Made by a program: the position numbers and the translations under genes
DNA from: Paenibacillus tengchongensis
Lineage (GTDB): Bacteria; Bacillota; Bacilli; Paenibacillales; Paenibacillaceae
Length of the DNA stretch: 64,000 nucleotides
NCBI RefSeq assembly: GCF_008973665.1
Contig: NZ_WACP01000003.1
Location: 386,661 to 450,660 of the forward strand
Direction: 5' to 3'
The notes under the pieces: generated by a model
The model's database searches: none
Told to the model about the DNA's origin: nothing
Seen by the model: the letters and a program-made list of their open reading frames with translations, nothing else
In this document: one piece after another, positions 18,062 through 26,607 of the stretch
Numbering within the stretch: position 1 is the stretch's first letter
Layout: every line of letters starts with the position of its first letter

Positions 18062-18520
18062 ATGATAAACAAGGTGGATTACGGTCAGGAGCTGCACATG
18101 CTCCGCACGGCTCTGGGATATGATTTCATGTCGCTTGCACTGGCCGAACCGGCGGAATACGATTATGTTCTCCGCTGGAAGTACGCCTCCGGCAACACCA
18201 ATGATCGCTATAAACGAATTGTGCTGCAATCGGGAAGAGGCATCGCAGGCATCGTGTTTAAGACCGGAAAGCCATTCTTGATTTCTTCGGTACAGGAAGA
18301 TGTGAGACCGGATAACTTGTTCAACTACCCCATTACGAAGATGGAGAATCTGAACAGTATCGGTGCTGTTCCTGTCTGGAATGACGCCCGCGTAGAGGGT
18401 GTTCTGCTAGGCGGATTCCGCAGCGGCCGCCGGGTTAACGCAGAGATGCTGCAGGCTCTGGAGGAAGCTGCCCGCAGGGGCATCGGAGAATTGAACGGGA
18501 AGGAATTGTTGCTGAGTTGA
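18062..18520 (+). CDS. nreA: NreA, GAF-domain nitrate sensor
   Basis: A 152-residue single GAF-domain protein (LGYDFMSLALAEP, GRGIAGIVFKTGKPFLI, IGAVPVWNDARVEGVLLGGFRSG). In staphylococci NreA binds nitrate and modulates the NreB kinase. Identity is supported by size and by lying directly before an NreB-type kinase and NreC. The ribosome site TAGGAGAG precedes ATG 18062. It overlaps nreB by 4 bases. Confidence 0.9.
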   Translation: MINKVDYGQELHMLRTALGYDFMSLALAEPAEYDYVLRWKYASGNTNDRYKRIVLQSGRGIAGIVFKTGKPFLISSVQEDVRPDNLFNYPITKMENLNSIGAVPVWNDARVEGVLLGGFRSGRRVNAEMLQALEEAARRGIGELNGKELLLS

Positions 18521-19596
18521 GAACCCGGGATGCTGATTTGTCCGATGCCTTGATGATGAAGCTGTTCGAGAACAGCACGGAAGCGATTTTCTTCTTCGAC
18601 CGGGAAGGAAGGGCGCTCGCAATGAATCCGGCAGCCAAGAACATTGTGGACCCGGATATTCTGAAGCAGCTCTACCAGGGATATCCCGAAGCCCTTTGCG
18701 GGACCTGCCGGGGCTATACCAGTGAACTGGAGCTGCGGACCTGTCACAACTGCTATTTCAATACGCCCGATTCCGAGGAGTTCAGCTCCTACCAGGTTTA
18801 TCTGGAGACGAAGGATAAGGGAATCATTCCGTTTGCCGCGACTTTTCATACAATCGATGAAGCATCCGGTGTCCGGGTGTTTATGCTGCGGGATTTAACC
18901 CGGCAGTTCAAGACCCAGGAGAAATTCTACCAGAACAAAATGATGAAGCACGTCATAGAGGCGCAGGAGAATGAACGCAAACGGATCTCCCGCGAGCTGC
19001 ATGACAGCGTAGCCCAGGAAGTCATGGGGGCGGTCATCGATCTGCGGCTGCTGAAGTACATGACGGCCGACGAACAGCTGCTGAAGAAAGTGAAGCAGAC
19101 CGAAATGTCGATGACCCGGCTGCTGAATGATATCCGCAATCTGTCCGTCGAGCTGCGCCCGGCGGCGCTGGATGATTTCGGACTGGAGGCGGCCTTCCGC
19201 TCCCATTTCAAACGGATGGAGCAGAGCTACGGTCTTGTCATCGAGTTCCACTCCCAGCTGTCCGATAAGCGGTACGGCAGCGAGATCGAAACGGTCATGT
19301 ACCGGGTATGCCAGGAAGCCGTGCTGAATGCGCTGAAATATGCCCAGGTCGACAAAGTCAAGGTAACGCTGGCGGAGAACGACGGTGTGCTGCGGCTGCT
19401 GGTCGAAGATGAGGGCATCGGCTTTCACCCGGGCGATGAACCCGGCGGAACCGGACTAGGACTGTTCGGCATGCAGGAGCGGGCGGAGCTGGTAGGCGGC
19501 ACCTTCAGCGTGGATTCCGGCGTGGGCCGGGGGACCCGTATATTGCTGCAGATTCCGTTAAGAAATACGCTGAACAAGGAGGGGAATCCCGAATGA
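18517..19596 (+). CDS. nreB: NreB, oxygen-sensing histidine kinase
   Basis: A 359-residue soluble kinase without membrane segments. A PAS domain (residues about 10-130) holds Cys61, Cys64, Cys76 and Cys79 in a C-x2-C-x11-C-x2-C pattern, the spacing of the oxygen-labile 4Fe-4S cluster of staphylococcal NreB. A HisKA_3 region follows with His162 ([13 protein letters not shown]), then an HATPase domain ([36 protein letters not shown]). Under low oxygen it would phosphorylate NreC. The start TTG 18517 overlaps the nreA stop; no better start exists before the PAS domain. Confidence 0.95.
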   Translation: MRTRDADLSDALMMKLFENSTEAIFFFDREGRALAMNPAAKNIVDPDILKQLYQGYPEALCGTCRGYTSELELRTCHNCYFNTPDSEEFSSYQVYLETKDKGIIPFAATFHTIDEASGVRVFMLRDLTRQFKTQEKFYQNKMMKHVIEAQENERKRISRELHDSVAQEVMGAVIDLRLLKYMTADEQLLKKVKQTEMSMTRLLNDIRNLSVELRPAALDDFGLEAAFRSHFKRMEQSYGLVIEFHSQLSDKRYGSEIETVMYRVCQEAVLNALKYAQVDKVKVTLAENDGVLRLLVEDEGIGFHPGDEPGGTGLGLFGMQERAELVGGTFSVDSGVGRGTRILLQIPLRNTLNKEGNPE

Positions 19597-20240
19597 GAAT
19601 CGTCATTGCCGACGACCACGCGATGGTGCGCAGCGGCTTCTCGATGATTCTGAACTTTCAGGAGGATATCGAGGTCATCGGTGCGGCAGCCGACGGCATC
19701 GAAGCGTATGCCATGGTGGCCAAGCTGCGTCCGGATCTACTGATTATGGACCTGAGCATGCCGCCGGGCGAGAGCGGGCTGATCGCCACCGGCAAGATTA
19801 AAGAGGATTATCCGGAAACCAAAATCCTTATTCTTACGATGCATGACGATGAAGAATATCTGTTTCATGTGCTGAAGAACGGGGCTTCCGGCTATGTGCT
19901 CAAGAGTGCGCCGGACGAAGAGTTGCTGCTCGCGATCCGGACGATTTACGAAGGCGGCACTTATATTCATCCCAAGATGGCAACCTCTCTGGTCCGTGAA
20001 TTCATCAAGAAGGACAAATCCGAGGGCACCGAGGATCTGTTTGAAATGTTGTCGAAGCGGGAGCTGGAGATCCTGCCCCTGATTGCCAAAGGTTACGGCA
20101 ATAAGGAAATCGCCGAGAAGCTGTTTATTTCCGTGAAGACGGTAGAAGCCCACAAGGCGAAGATTATGGAGAAATTGAATCTGAAGAGCCGGCCGGAGCT
20201 GGTCGAATACGCTTTGAGGAAAAAAATGCTCGACTTCTGA
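19593..20240 (+). CDS. nreC: NreC, NarL/FixJ-family response regulator
   Basis: A 215-residue response regulator. The receiver domain has acidic DD at 7-8, the phosphate acceptor Asp53 (LLIMDLSMP), and the switch Thr and Lys in LILTMH and YVLKSA. A LuxR-type DNA-binding domain follows ([26 protein letters not shown]). It should activate nar genes under low oxygen and nitrate. Start ATG 19593 has AGGAGGGG before it and overlaps the nreB stop. GGG-N4-CCC palindromes before narG and narK in this window are its candidate targets. A double terminator follows. Confidence 0.95.
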   Translation: MRIVIADDHAMVRSGFSMILNFQEDIEVIGAAADGIEAYAMVAKLRPDLLIMDLSMPPGESGLIATGKIKEDYPETKILILTMHDDEEYLFHVLKNGASGYVLKSAPDEELLLAIRTIYEGGTYIHPKMATSLVREFIKKDKSEGTEDLFEMLSKRELEILPLIAKGYGNKEIAEKLFISVKTVEAHKAKIMEKLNLKSRPELVEYALRKKMLDF

Positions 20241-20267
20241 ATCCGTTTCGGCCGAAGCGGATTTTTT
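20241..20267 (+). terminator. Intrinsic terminator after nreC
   Basis: ATCCGTTTCGG pairs with CCGAAGCGGAT (one G-T pair) and is followed by TTTTT. It begins right after the nreC stop. Confidence 0.85.
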
Positions 20268-20327
20268 ACATCCAACATTTATGAGTTTCCGGGGTCCCCG
20301 CAAAGTACCGGAACCGGCTTCATGCCA

Positions 20328-20352
20328 AAGCCCCACTTTGTGGGGTTATTTT
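20328..20352 (+). terminator. Second terminator-like hairpin after nreC
   Basis: CCCCAC (20331-20336) and GTGGGG (20340-20345) form a short stem with loop TTT, followed by TTATTTTATTT. It would back up the first terminator and insulate narK. Confidence 0.6.
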
Positions 20353-20357
20353 ATTTC

Positions 20358-20369
20358 AGGGAAATGCCT
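20358..20369. promoter_or_regulatory. Imperfect AGGGN4CCCT box upstream of narK
   Basis: AGGGAAATGCCT differs by one base from the AGGGAAATCCCT box before narG. It lies about 120 bases from the likely narK -10. Confidence 0.4.
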
Positions 20370-20428
20370 ACCCTAACCGGGCTCTCCCTTGTTATCCCTA
20401 TGCACAAAGGGCTCCTGAGTGCATTTTC

Positions 20429-20462
20429 AGGGTTTCCCCTCTCAGGGAGAGGGGACTCCCCT
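20429..20462. promoter_or_regulatory. Two GGG/CCC palindromes upstream of narK (possible NreC sites)
   Basis: AGGGTTTCCCCT (20429-20440) and AGGGGACTCCCCT (20450-20462) are adjacent palindromes about two helical turns apart. A -10-like TACAAT at 20488-20493 lies about 34 bases from the centre of the nearer one. The same core occurs before narG. Confidence 0.55.
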
Positions 20463-20538
20463 ATATCTGCACAGGGGGGACGGCAGATACAATGAGGACA
20501 GGAGAGAGACAGCAGTACATACAATCAGGAGAAATATT

Positions 20539-22053
20539 GTGCGAAAAGGTGAGTGGAATGGAATGATTAAAAAGGTGCAGCTGCCGCTGCAAACACTGAA
20601 CTTGATTATCGGTTTTATGGTATGGGTGATTATTTCCTCGCTGATGCCTTATATTTCCGAGGACATCAGCATACCGTCCGGACAACTGGCAATCGTTACC
20701 GCCATACCGGTGGTCCTGGGCTCCATTCTGCGGATTCCGCTTGGTTACTACGCGAACATTTTGGGAGCACGGGTCATTTTTATGGCCAGCTTTATTCTGC
20801 TGCTGTTTCCGGTTTATTTTATCAGTGAAGCGACTACAATGACGCATCTTATTATCGGCGGACTCTTTCTGGGGATCGGCGGAGCGGTATTCTCGGTAGG
20901 GGTTACTTCGCTGCCCAAGTATTATGCCAAGGAAAAGCACGGGCTGGTAAACGGGATCTACGGGATCGGCAACATCGGTACGGCAATTACGACCTTTTCG
21001 GCCCCGATTGTGGCTGACCGTTTCGGCTGGCCTGTGGCCGTCAAGATTTATCTGATTCTGCTGCTGGTGTTCATCGTGCTGAATTTCTTTCTCGGCGACC
21101 GCCGGGAGCCCAAAGTGAAGACGCCGATCATTGACCAGATCAAAGGCGTGGCCCGCAATGAGAAGCTGTGGCTCTTCTCGCTGTTCTATTTCATTACCTT
21201 CGGGTCGTTCGTGGCGTTTACGGTGTATTTGCCCAATTTCCTCGTATCCAACTTCGATCTGGAAAAAGTCGATGCCGGGATGCGTACCGCCGGCTTCATC
21301 GCTGCCGCGACCTTCTTCCGTCCGGTAGGCGGATGGCTGGCCGATAAGTTCCAGCCCCTGTTCCTGCTGATAGGCACGTTCAGCATCTATACCGTCGCTG
21401 CCATTGTGCTGGCCTTTCTACCATCAATGGGGCTGTATACGGCAGGCTGTCTGGCCATTGCCGTCAGTGCGGGCATCGGGAACGGCGTTATTTTCAAACT
21501 GGTTCCCTTGTATTTCAACAAGCAGGCGGGGATCGCCAACGGCATCGTCTCGATGATGGGCGGCCTGGGGGGATTCTTCCCGCCGATCATGCTGTCGCTG
21601 ATTTATTCCGCCACCGGGCAGTATGCCATCGGATTTATGCTGCTGTCGCAAGTCGCACTGGCCTCTTTGGTGCTGGTAGTCTGGCTGTATTACCAGGACC
21701 GGCTGGCACTTACAGCGGAAGTGTTTAATTCAACCGGCCAGGGGATTATGGTGACCGATGTATCCGGGCGGATCAAATCCGTTAACCCTGCCTTCACGAA
21801 ACTAACGGGCTTCAGCGAAGAGGAGGTGCTGGGCAAGCAGCCTAGCATTCTGAAGTCCGGCCGGCAATCCAAGGATTTCTACCGGGGGATGTGGGCGGAA
21901 ATCCGGGCTAAGGGAATGTGGCAAGGCGAGATTTGGAACAAGCGCAAGAACGGACAAGAATATTTGCAGTGGCTGAATATCAGTGCTGTGAAAGACGAGA
22001 CCGGCGAGGACGTGCGTTATGTAGGTACCTTCAGCGATATATCAGGCAAATAG
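20539..22053 (+). CDS. narK: NarK-family nitrate/nitrite transporter with a C-terminal PAS domain
   Basis: A 504-residue protein. Residues about 10-390 are a 12-helix major facilitator of the NarK group, with the nitrate-porter glycine-rich segments GGLFLGIGGAVFSVGVTSLPKYY and GIVSMMGGLGGFFPP. It would move nitrate in and nitrite out. Residues about 394-504 form a complete PAS domain (NSTGQGIMVTDVSGRI, NPAFTKLTGFSEEEVLGK, NGQEYLQWLNISAVKDE, YVGTFSDISG) and the protein ends there with no output domain. Normal NarK is about 390-400 residues. GTG 20539 has AGGAG 7 bases upstream; ATG 20563 is the alternative. The fusion suggests sensing of redox, heme or flavin state by the transporter, which is inference. 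Confidence 0.9.
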   Translation: MRKGEWNGMIKKVQLPLQTLNLIIGFMVWVIISSLMPYISEDISIPSGQLAIVTAIPVVLGSILRIPLGYYANILGARVIFMASFILLLFPVYFISEATTMTHLIIGGLFLGIGGAVFSVGVTSLPKYYAKEKHGLVNGIYGIGNIGTAITTFSAPIVADRFGWPVAVKIYLILLLVFIVLNFFLGDRREPKVKTPIIDQIKGVARNEKLWLFSLFYFITFGSFVAFTVYLPNFLVSNFDLEKVDAGMRTAGFIAAATFFRPVGGWLADKFQPLFLLIGTFSIYTVAAIVLAFLPSMGLYTAGCLAIAVSAGIGNGVIFKLVPLYFNKQAGIANGIVSMMGGLGGFFPPIMLSLIYSATGQYAIGFMLLSQVALASLVLVVWLYYQDRLALTAEVFNSTGQGIMVTDVSGRIKSVNPAFTKLTGFSEEEVLGKQPSILKSGRQSKDFYRGMWAEIRAKGMWQGEIWNKRKNGQEYLQWLNISAVKDETGEDVRYVGTFSDISGK

Positions 22054-22110
22054 CGGGGCTGCTGCACAAGGAAAGGCGCATGGGAGCAGTAAAGAAGGGA
22101 AGATGACCAG

Positions 22111-23127
22111 ATGAATGTACATCCACTAGAAGATCAACTTCGGCGGCCGATCCGCGATTTGCGGATTTCGGTCACCGACCGGTGCAATTTCCGCTGCTCC
22201 TATTGCATGCCCAAAGAGTTGTTCGGCGATGATTACGCCTTTATGCCCAGCAGCGAGCAGCTGACCTTTGCAGAAATCGAGCGGCTGGCGCGGCTGTTCG
22301 TTGCCCTCGGGGTGCGGAAGCTGCGGCTGACCGGCGGCGAGCCGCTGATGCGGCGCAATCTTCCCGAGCTTACGGCGAAGCTGTGCAGCATCGACGGTGT
22401 GGAGGATATCGGATTAACGACAAACGGGGTCTTCCTGCGTCAGCATGCGGAGCCTCTCTACGCAGCCGGACTGCGGCGGCTGAATATCAGTCTGGATGCC
22501 CTTGACCCTGTGCTGTTCGGTAAGATGAACGGACGGGGCGTCAAGCCTGAGGTGGTCTTGCGGCAGATTGATCATGCGGCTGAAGCCGGATTCGAGGTTA
22601 AGGTGAACATGGTGGTTCAGCGCGGACTCAATGAATCGGAGATTCTGCCGATGGCCGGCTATTTCCGCAGCAAAGGCATCATGCTCCGCTTCATTGAATT
22701 CATGGATGTGGGGGGCGGCAACGGCTGGAGCATGGACAAAGTGGTCACGAAGCAGGAAATACTGGAGCGCCTCCAAAGCGCATATGAGCTGGAGGCGCTC
22801 GATCAGCATTATTTCGGCGAAGTCGCCAAGCGCTACAGATACAAGGGAAGTGCAGCGCAAGTCGGCTTCATCACCTCGGTATCCGAATCCTTCTGCTCCT
22901 CCTGCACCCGTGCCCGGCTGTCCTCCGACGGAAAATTCTATACCTGCCTGTTCGCCTCGGAGGGATTGGACCTGCGGCGGATGCTGCGCAGCGAAGCGGA
23001 CGACGACAGTCTCCTGGCCGCCATTAAGAGGGTATGGGAGCGCCGGGCCGACCGTTATTCCGAAGAGCGCACAGAACAGACTAGGCAGCACCGCGACAAA
23101 ATTGGAATGTCGTACATCGGCGGATAG
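22111..23127 (+). CDS. moaA: GTP 3',8-cyclase, molybdenum cofactor biosynthesis
   Basis: A 338-residue radical SAM enzyme that starts molybdenum cofactor synthesis by rearranging GTP. The N-terminal cluster motif is CNFRCSYC (C-x3-C-x2-C), followed by [11 protein letters not shown]. The C-terminal cluster motif is [21 protein letters not shown]. The protein ends in SYIGG, with the GG tail that is needed for activity. It follows narK by 57 bases and supplies cofactor for NarG. Length is normal. The rest of the pathway is not in the window. Confidence 0.97.
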   Translation: MNVHPLEDQLRRPIRDLRISVTDRCNFRCSYCMPKELFGDDYAFMPSSEQLTFAEIERLARLFVALGVRKLRLTGGEPLMRRNLPELTAKLCSIDGVEDIGLTTNGVFLRQHAEPLYAAGLRRLNISLDALDPVLFGKMNGRGVKPEVVLRQIDHAAEAGFEVKVNMVVQRGLNESEILPMAGYFRSKGIMLRFIEFMDVGGGNGWSMDKVVTKQEILERLQSAYELEALDQHYFGEVAKRYRYKGSAAQVGFITSVSESFCSSCTRARLSSDGKFYTCLFASEGLDLRRMLRSEADDDSLLAAIKRVWERRADRYSEERTEQTRQHRDKIGMSYIGG

Positions 23128-23146
23128 TATCAGGCTTACTTTGGCC

Positions 23147-23392
23147 TTAACTGTTGATGGAACCCATCTGAGGATCGTTCTTGGCTGCTTCGAAATTACC
23201 GTCGCCGACCCGGCGGCGGATTTCCTCTTCCGTCAGCTGCTGTCCGATCGGTCCGGTCGGGATCTCCGCCGCGCCCTCGTCTGTTGCTGTCCGTTCTACG
23301 CGGGCAAAGCCGGCATTGGTCCGGCGGCCGATCTCTTCCCGTTCCTCCCTCGTCAGTTGCGGCTGTTGTCCGGATTGCGGATCCATGGTCAT
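23147..23392 (-). CDS. Small hydrophilic protein of unknown function
   Basis: An 81-residue charged protein with no signal peptide, membrane segment or cysteine. It has two related segments, LTREEREEIGRRTN and LTEEEIRRRVGDG, which may be a short internal repeat of helical elements. A strong ribosome site (GAGGAGG, with 7-8 bases to ATG) supports that it is real. It converges on moaA and is divergent from ilvB. No family was recognised. Confidence 0.55.
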   Translation of the reverse strand: MTMDPQSGQQPQLTREEREEIGRRTNAGFARVERTATDEGAAEIPTGPIGQQLTEEEIRRRVGDGNFEAAKNDPQMGSINS

Positions 23393-23407
23393 TGTTAATT
23401 CCTCCTC

Positions 23408-23500
23408 TTATAAGTTGAACTTTTAAAAATCTAAGGATGGAAGTCCGAACATTCCTCGTATTACAACCAAGACTGTGTGTGTCCTGAGTTCAACTTATAA
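23408..23500. repeat. Widely spaced perfect 14-bp inverted repeat in the ilvB upstream region
   Basis: TTATAAGTTGAACT (23408-23421) and AGTTCAACTTATAA (23487-23500) are exact reverse complements separated by 65 bases. They lie between the divergent 81-residue gene and ilvB. Possible roles are paired operator sites with looping, or the stem of a large RNA hairpin in the ilvB leader. Confidence 0.6.
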
Positions 23501-23567
23501 ACTACCCCTATTATGCAGCCGAGAAACAGCGAATGATACCCAGATCAGACGGGAGACGAATGAGCCG

Positions 23568-25244
23568 ATGAATGGAGCCCAATTATTGATTCAGATGCTG
23601 AGCGAGAAACAAACCGAGATCATCTTCGGTTATCCTGGCGGCGCCGTACTGCCTTTATACGACGCCTTATATGACTGCACCAGCATAGAGCATATCCTGG
23701 TGAGGCACGAACAGGCTGCGGTGCATGCCGCCGACGGTTACGCCAGGGCTACAGGAAGGCCGGGGGTAGCGCTTGTAACAAGCGGGCCCGGTGCGACTAA
23801 TGCAGTTACCGGAATTGCTACGGCATACATGGATTCCGTTCCGCTTATTATATTGACCGGACAAGTCTCAACCGACCTGATCGGCCTGGACAGCTTTCAG
23901 GAAGTGGATATCTACGGGATGACCATGCCCGTAACCAAGCATAATTATATTGTCCGGGACGTGGCCGAGCTGCCGCGCATTGTGAATGAAGCCTTTCATG
24001 TAGCAACCACCGGCCGTCCCGGCCCGGTTCTGATCGACCTGCCGAAGAATGTGATGAACGCGCAGTGGAAGCCGGAGCATGAATATATTCCGGCAGAGCT
24101 TGCGCCAATCATCCGGGGATATGAGCCCTATCAGGCGATAGCACCCGCGGACCTGGATCAGGCGGCAGAACGCCTGAACCGTTCGGAGCGTCCGCTGATC
24201 CTTGTCGGCGGCGGGTGCATCGGCGGGAATACGCCGCAGCTCCTGCGGGAGCTCGCGGAGCGCTGGGACCTGCCGGTAGCCAGCACCCTGATGGGCCTGG
24301 GAGTCCTGCCCTCCGGGCATTCCCTGCATCTGGGCATGGTCGGCATGCACGGAAGCGTAGCTGCCAACCGTGCCCTGCAGGCTGCAGACGCCGTCCTCTG
24401 TCTCGGCGTCCGCTTCAGCGACAGAGTTACCGGCAAGCGCAAAGCGTTCTCGCCGGGCTCCTGGAAGATCCAGGTCGACCTGGACCGCTCCGAGCTGAAC
24501 AAGAATATTAAGGTGGACCACGCCATCGTCGGAGCTTGCGAAGATTTACTCGCAGGTCTGCGGGAACGGCTGCAGGTGCAGGAGCTTTCGGACTGGAGCC
24601 GGCAGCTTCACACCTGGTCGCTGCGCTCCGCTAAGCCGCAGCGGGTGCAGGAGAATAAATTGACCGCTCCCGAGGTCATCGGCTGCCTGGCGGCGGCCAC
24701 GGCAGGGGAGGCTATCATTGCAACCGACGTCGGCCAGCACCAGATTTGGACGGCCACGTATTACCCGTTCTCGGAGGCGCGCTCCTTTCTGACCTCCGGT
24801 GGACTGGGAACAATGGGCTATGGCTTGCCGGCAGCCATCGGCGCCGCCGCTGCCTATCCCGGACGTGAGGTGCTCTGCATCACAGGGGACGGCAGCTTTC
24901 AGATGAATATGCAGGAAATGATGACAGCCGTTGATCTGGGACTGAACGTCAAAGTGGCAGTGCTCAAGAACGGATACCTGGGAATGGTGCGGCAATGGCA
25001 ACAGCTGTTCCATAGCCGCCGGTATTCTGCGGTGCGCATCAGCTCTCCCGATTTCGTTGCCCTGGCCCGCTCTTTCGGTGCTGCCGGATTCCGGGCCGGT
25101 ACTCTGGCCGAGGCGGAAGATATTATTGCGAAGGCATTAAGCATTGACGGACCGGTGGTCATGGAGTTTGATATCACGGAAGAGACGAACGTGTATCCTA
25201 TCGTCCCTCCGGGAGCCAGCAATCAGGAAATGATCGTCGAGTAG
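23568..25244 (+). CDS. ilvB: Acetolactate synthase large subunit
   Basis: A 558-residue thiamine-diphosphate enzyme that joins two pyruvates, or pyruvate and 2-oxobutyrate, in branched-chain amino acid synthesis. Visible features are the catalytic Glu region LVRHEQAAVHAADGYARATG, the GPGATN motif, QEVDIYGMTMPVTKHN, and the ThDP/Mg motif GDGSFQMNMQEMMTAV. ATG 23568 gives MNGAQLL, the normal family beginning. The open frame continues upstream to 23475 without good initiation signals. Sequence favours the FAD-containing biosynthetic type over the catabolic AlsS type. No small subunit (ilvN) gene is adjacent, so it may be a stand-alone paralogue. Confidence 0.88.
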   Translation: MNGAQLLIQMLSEKQTEIIFGYPGGAVLPLYDALYDCTSIEHILVRHEQAAVHAADGYARATGRPGVALVTSGPGATNAVTGIATAYMDSVPLIILTGQVSTDLIGLDSFQEVDIYGMTMPVTKHNYIVRDVAELPRIVNEAFHVATTGRPGPVLIDLPKNVMNAQWKPEHEYIPAELAPIIRGYEPYQAIAPADLDQAAERLNRSERPLILVGGGCIGGNTPQLLRELAERWDLPVASTLMGLGVLPSGHSLHLGMVGMHGSVAANRALQAADAVLCLGVRFSDRVTGKRKAFSPGSWKIQVDLDRSELNKNIKVDHAIVGACEDLLAGLRERLQVQELSDWSRQLHTWSLRSAKPQRVQENKLTAPEVIGCLAAATAGEAIIATDVGQHQIWTATYYPFSEARSFLTSGGLGTMGYGLPAAIGAAAAYPGREVLCITGDGSFQMNMQEMMTAVDLGLNVKVAVLKNGYLGMVRQWQQLFHSRRYSAVRISSPDFVALARSFGAAGFRAGTLAEAEDIIAKALSIDGPVVMEFDITEETNVYPIVPPGASNQEMIVE

Positions 25245-25279
25245 CCTTCCGCCCGCGGTAGATACACATATAGATAAGC

Positions 25280-25330
25280 AAAAGGATGTTCCGAAAGCCG
25301 GCGTAAGCCCAGCGCAGGAACATCCTTTTT
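25280..25330. terminator. Bidirectional terminator between ilvB and the YwiC-like gene
   Basis: AAAAGGATGTTCC (25280-25292) pairs with GGAACATCCTTTT (25317-25329), with a smaller hairpin in the loop. It serves both converging genes. Confidence 0.85.
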
Positions 25331-25359
25331 GGGGTTGCAGTTTGTTGCGGTCAAAATCG

Positions 25360-26082
25360 CTAGAAATAGAACACCAGCACGCACACATAAAGCATCAGCG
25401 AAAAACCGATCTCCAGCATACCCGTACGTTTGGCTGTGATTCCCGTCTTGGGCAGCCAGGCGGCGCGTACCAGCAGAACCATAAGCGGGACGAGCAGGGA
25501 AGGGAAGAGCACTGCCCCGATGATGACAAACAGCAGATGGTACAGTAATGAACCGTAAAAGAAACGGGTATTATTCCGCTCCCGGATGACTGTCTTGACA
25601 TAGAAAGCTGTTCCGACAAAATATAGGGCCGACAAAAGAAACAGCTCCGTGGCAGCCCGCCAGTTCTCCCCTCCGCCGACATAGAAGACCGGAAAGAGAA
25701 TCAGGCAAAAGGCCAGCACAGCCGCTATATCGTTCAGCAGGGCGCGTTCATTCTTGGTTTTGGCATAATAGAGATTAACCGCAAACAAAGGCAGCAGCGG
25801 CAGGGCAAAGACAAGCAGCCTGGGCTCGGCGGTCAGCAGGTAGGCAGCAAAGGGCAGGAGCAGCAATCCATATAGGGTAACAGGCTTGATGTAGCGTTCC
25901 CGTCTTCCGGTCTTGACCCATTGCAGCAGCGGAAAGCTGAACAAATAGATCAGCAGCCAGCAAATAAAAAATGGAATATGGTTGACCCGGCCCGCCGATG
26001 CGGCGATTCCGAACAGAAAGGGCAGGATCAGCATCGCCCATGCGCCGTGCTGGTTAGGGATATATTTTCGGATCGTCCTCAA
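25360..26082 (-). CDS. ywiC: YwiC-like integral membrane protein
   Basis: A 240-residue membrane protein with about eight hydrophobic helices. The N-terminal YIPNQHGAWAMLILPFL is the hallmark of the YwiC-like family, encoded next to fnr/narK in Bacillus subtilis; its function is unknown. Finding it beside a nar region again supports a link to nitrate respiration, though only by context. The TTG start at 26082 directly adjoins AAGGAGG, an unusually tight spacing, so the exact start is uncertain. Confidence 0.85.
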   Translation of the reverse strand: MRTIRKYIPNQHGAWAMLILPFLFGIAASAGRVNHIPFFICWLLIYLFSFPLLQWVKTGRRERYIKPVTLYGLLLLPFAAYLLTAEPRLLVFALPLLPLFAVNLYYAKTKNERALLNDIAAVLAFCLILFPVFYVGGGENWRAATELFLLSALYFVGTAFYVKTVIRERNNTRFFYGSLLYHLLFVIIGAVLFPSLLVPLMVLLVRAAWLPKTGITAKRTGMLEIGFSLMLYVCVLVFYF

Positions 26083-26192
26083 CCTCCTTGACAGAAATAA
26101 TTCGGCAGCCGATCATTCTTCAGCTCCGATTATTACTATACCGCTCCGGGCAGAGACGGATTAGTGACTGCAGACACAGAGGATTTTACAAA

Positions 26193-26297
26193 ATGATTAT
26201 AAATCTTATCCAGGAAGGCCAAGCCCTGATAAAGGGAGGAAAGCCGATACGCAGCACTGATAAATTAGCGAAAATTAGGGAATGGACGCTAAAATAA
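26193..26297 (+). CDS. Possible 34-residue peptide
   Basis: A short frame encoding a basic, amphipathic peptide (MIINLIQEGQ at the start, REWTLK at the end). It has AGAGGA 9 bases upstream of the ATG and lies in the 500-base region before the peptide importer. No family is known. It may be a chance frame. Confidence 0.22.
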   Translation: MIINLIQEGQALIKGGKPIRSTDKLAKIREWTLK

Positions 26298-26388
26298 ATG
26301 AAATATAGCAAATTGGCAATAATTAATTTATGCACAAAGTTAGTTTGATAATAACATTTTATACTAACACATAAAATTACATTTCCCC

Positions 26389-26417
26389 TTGACAACGCTG
26401 CTGGAGAATTTTAGAAT
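26389..26417 (+). promoter_or_regulatory. SigA-type promoter of the peptide importer operon
   Basis: TTGACA (26389-26394), a 17-base spacer and TAGAAT (26412-26417) make a near-consensus promoter. The leader to the first gene would be about 184 bases. Confidence 0.7.
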
Positions 26418-26516
26418 GAAAGCGATTACTCAATTGGTAATGTTACACATTAAGCTGTACAGCAGAAGGCTCGTCTTCAAGTTAACGGTCTAAATTCATA
26501 CAGGAGGTGCTGATAA

Positions 26517-26574
26517 AACTCAAGGTAGTTGCTAACTTTAGATATAACAATAATAAAAATTGTTAGTTTGAGTT
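26517..26574 (+). promoter_or_regulatory. Structured leader hairpin before the peptide-binding protein gene
   Basis: AACTCAA pairs with TTGAGTT and, inside, CTAAC pairs with GTTAG; an inner AACAAT/ATTGTT hairpin sits at the tip. A full ribosome-site-like AGGAGGTG at 26503-26510 just before it has no usable ATG, GTG or TTG at proper spacing. The element lies in the long leader and ends 33 bases before the start codon. Confidence 0.45.
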
Positions 26575-26607
26575 CCATTAATGATTTATAAGGGGGAACG
26601 CTTAAGG

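Noticed and set aside
23393..23567. T-box or ilv leader attenuator before ilvB
   Set aside because: No T-box sequence, specifier region or branched-chain-rich leader peptide was found; only the 14-bp inverted repeat is solid.
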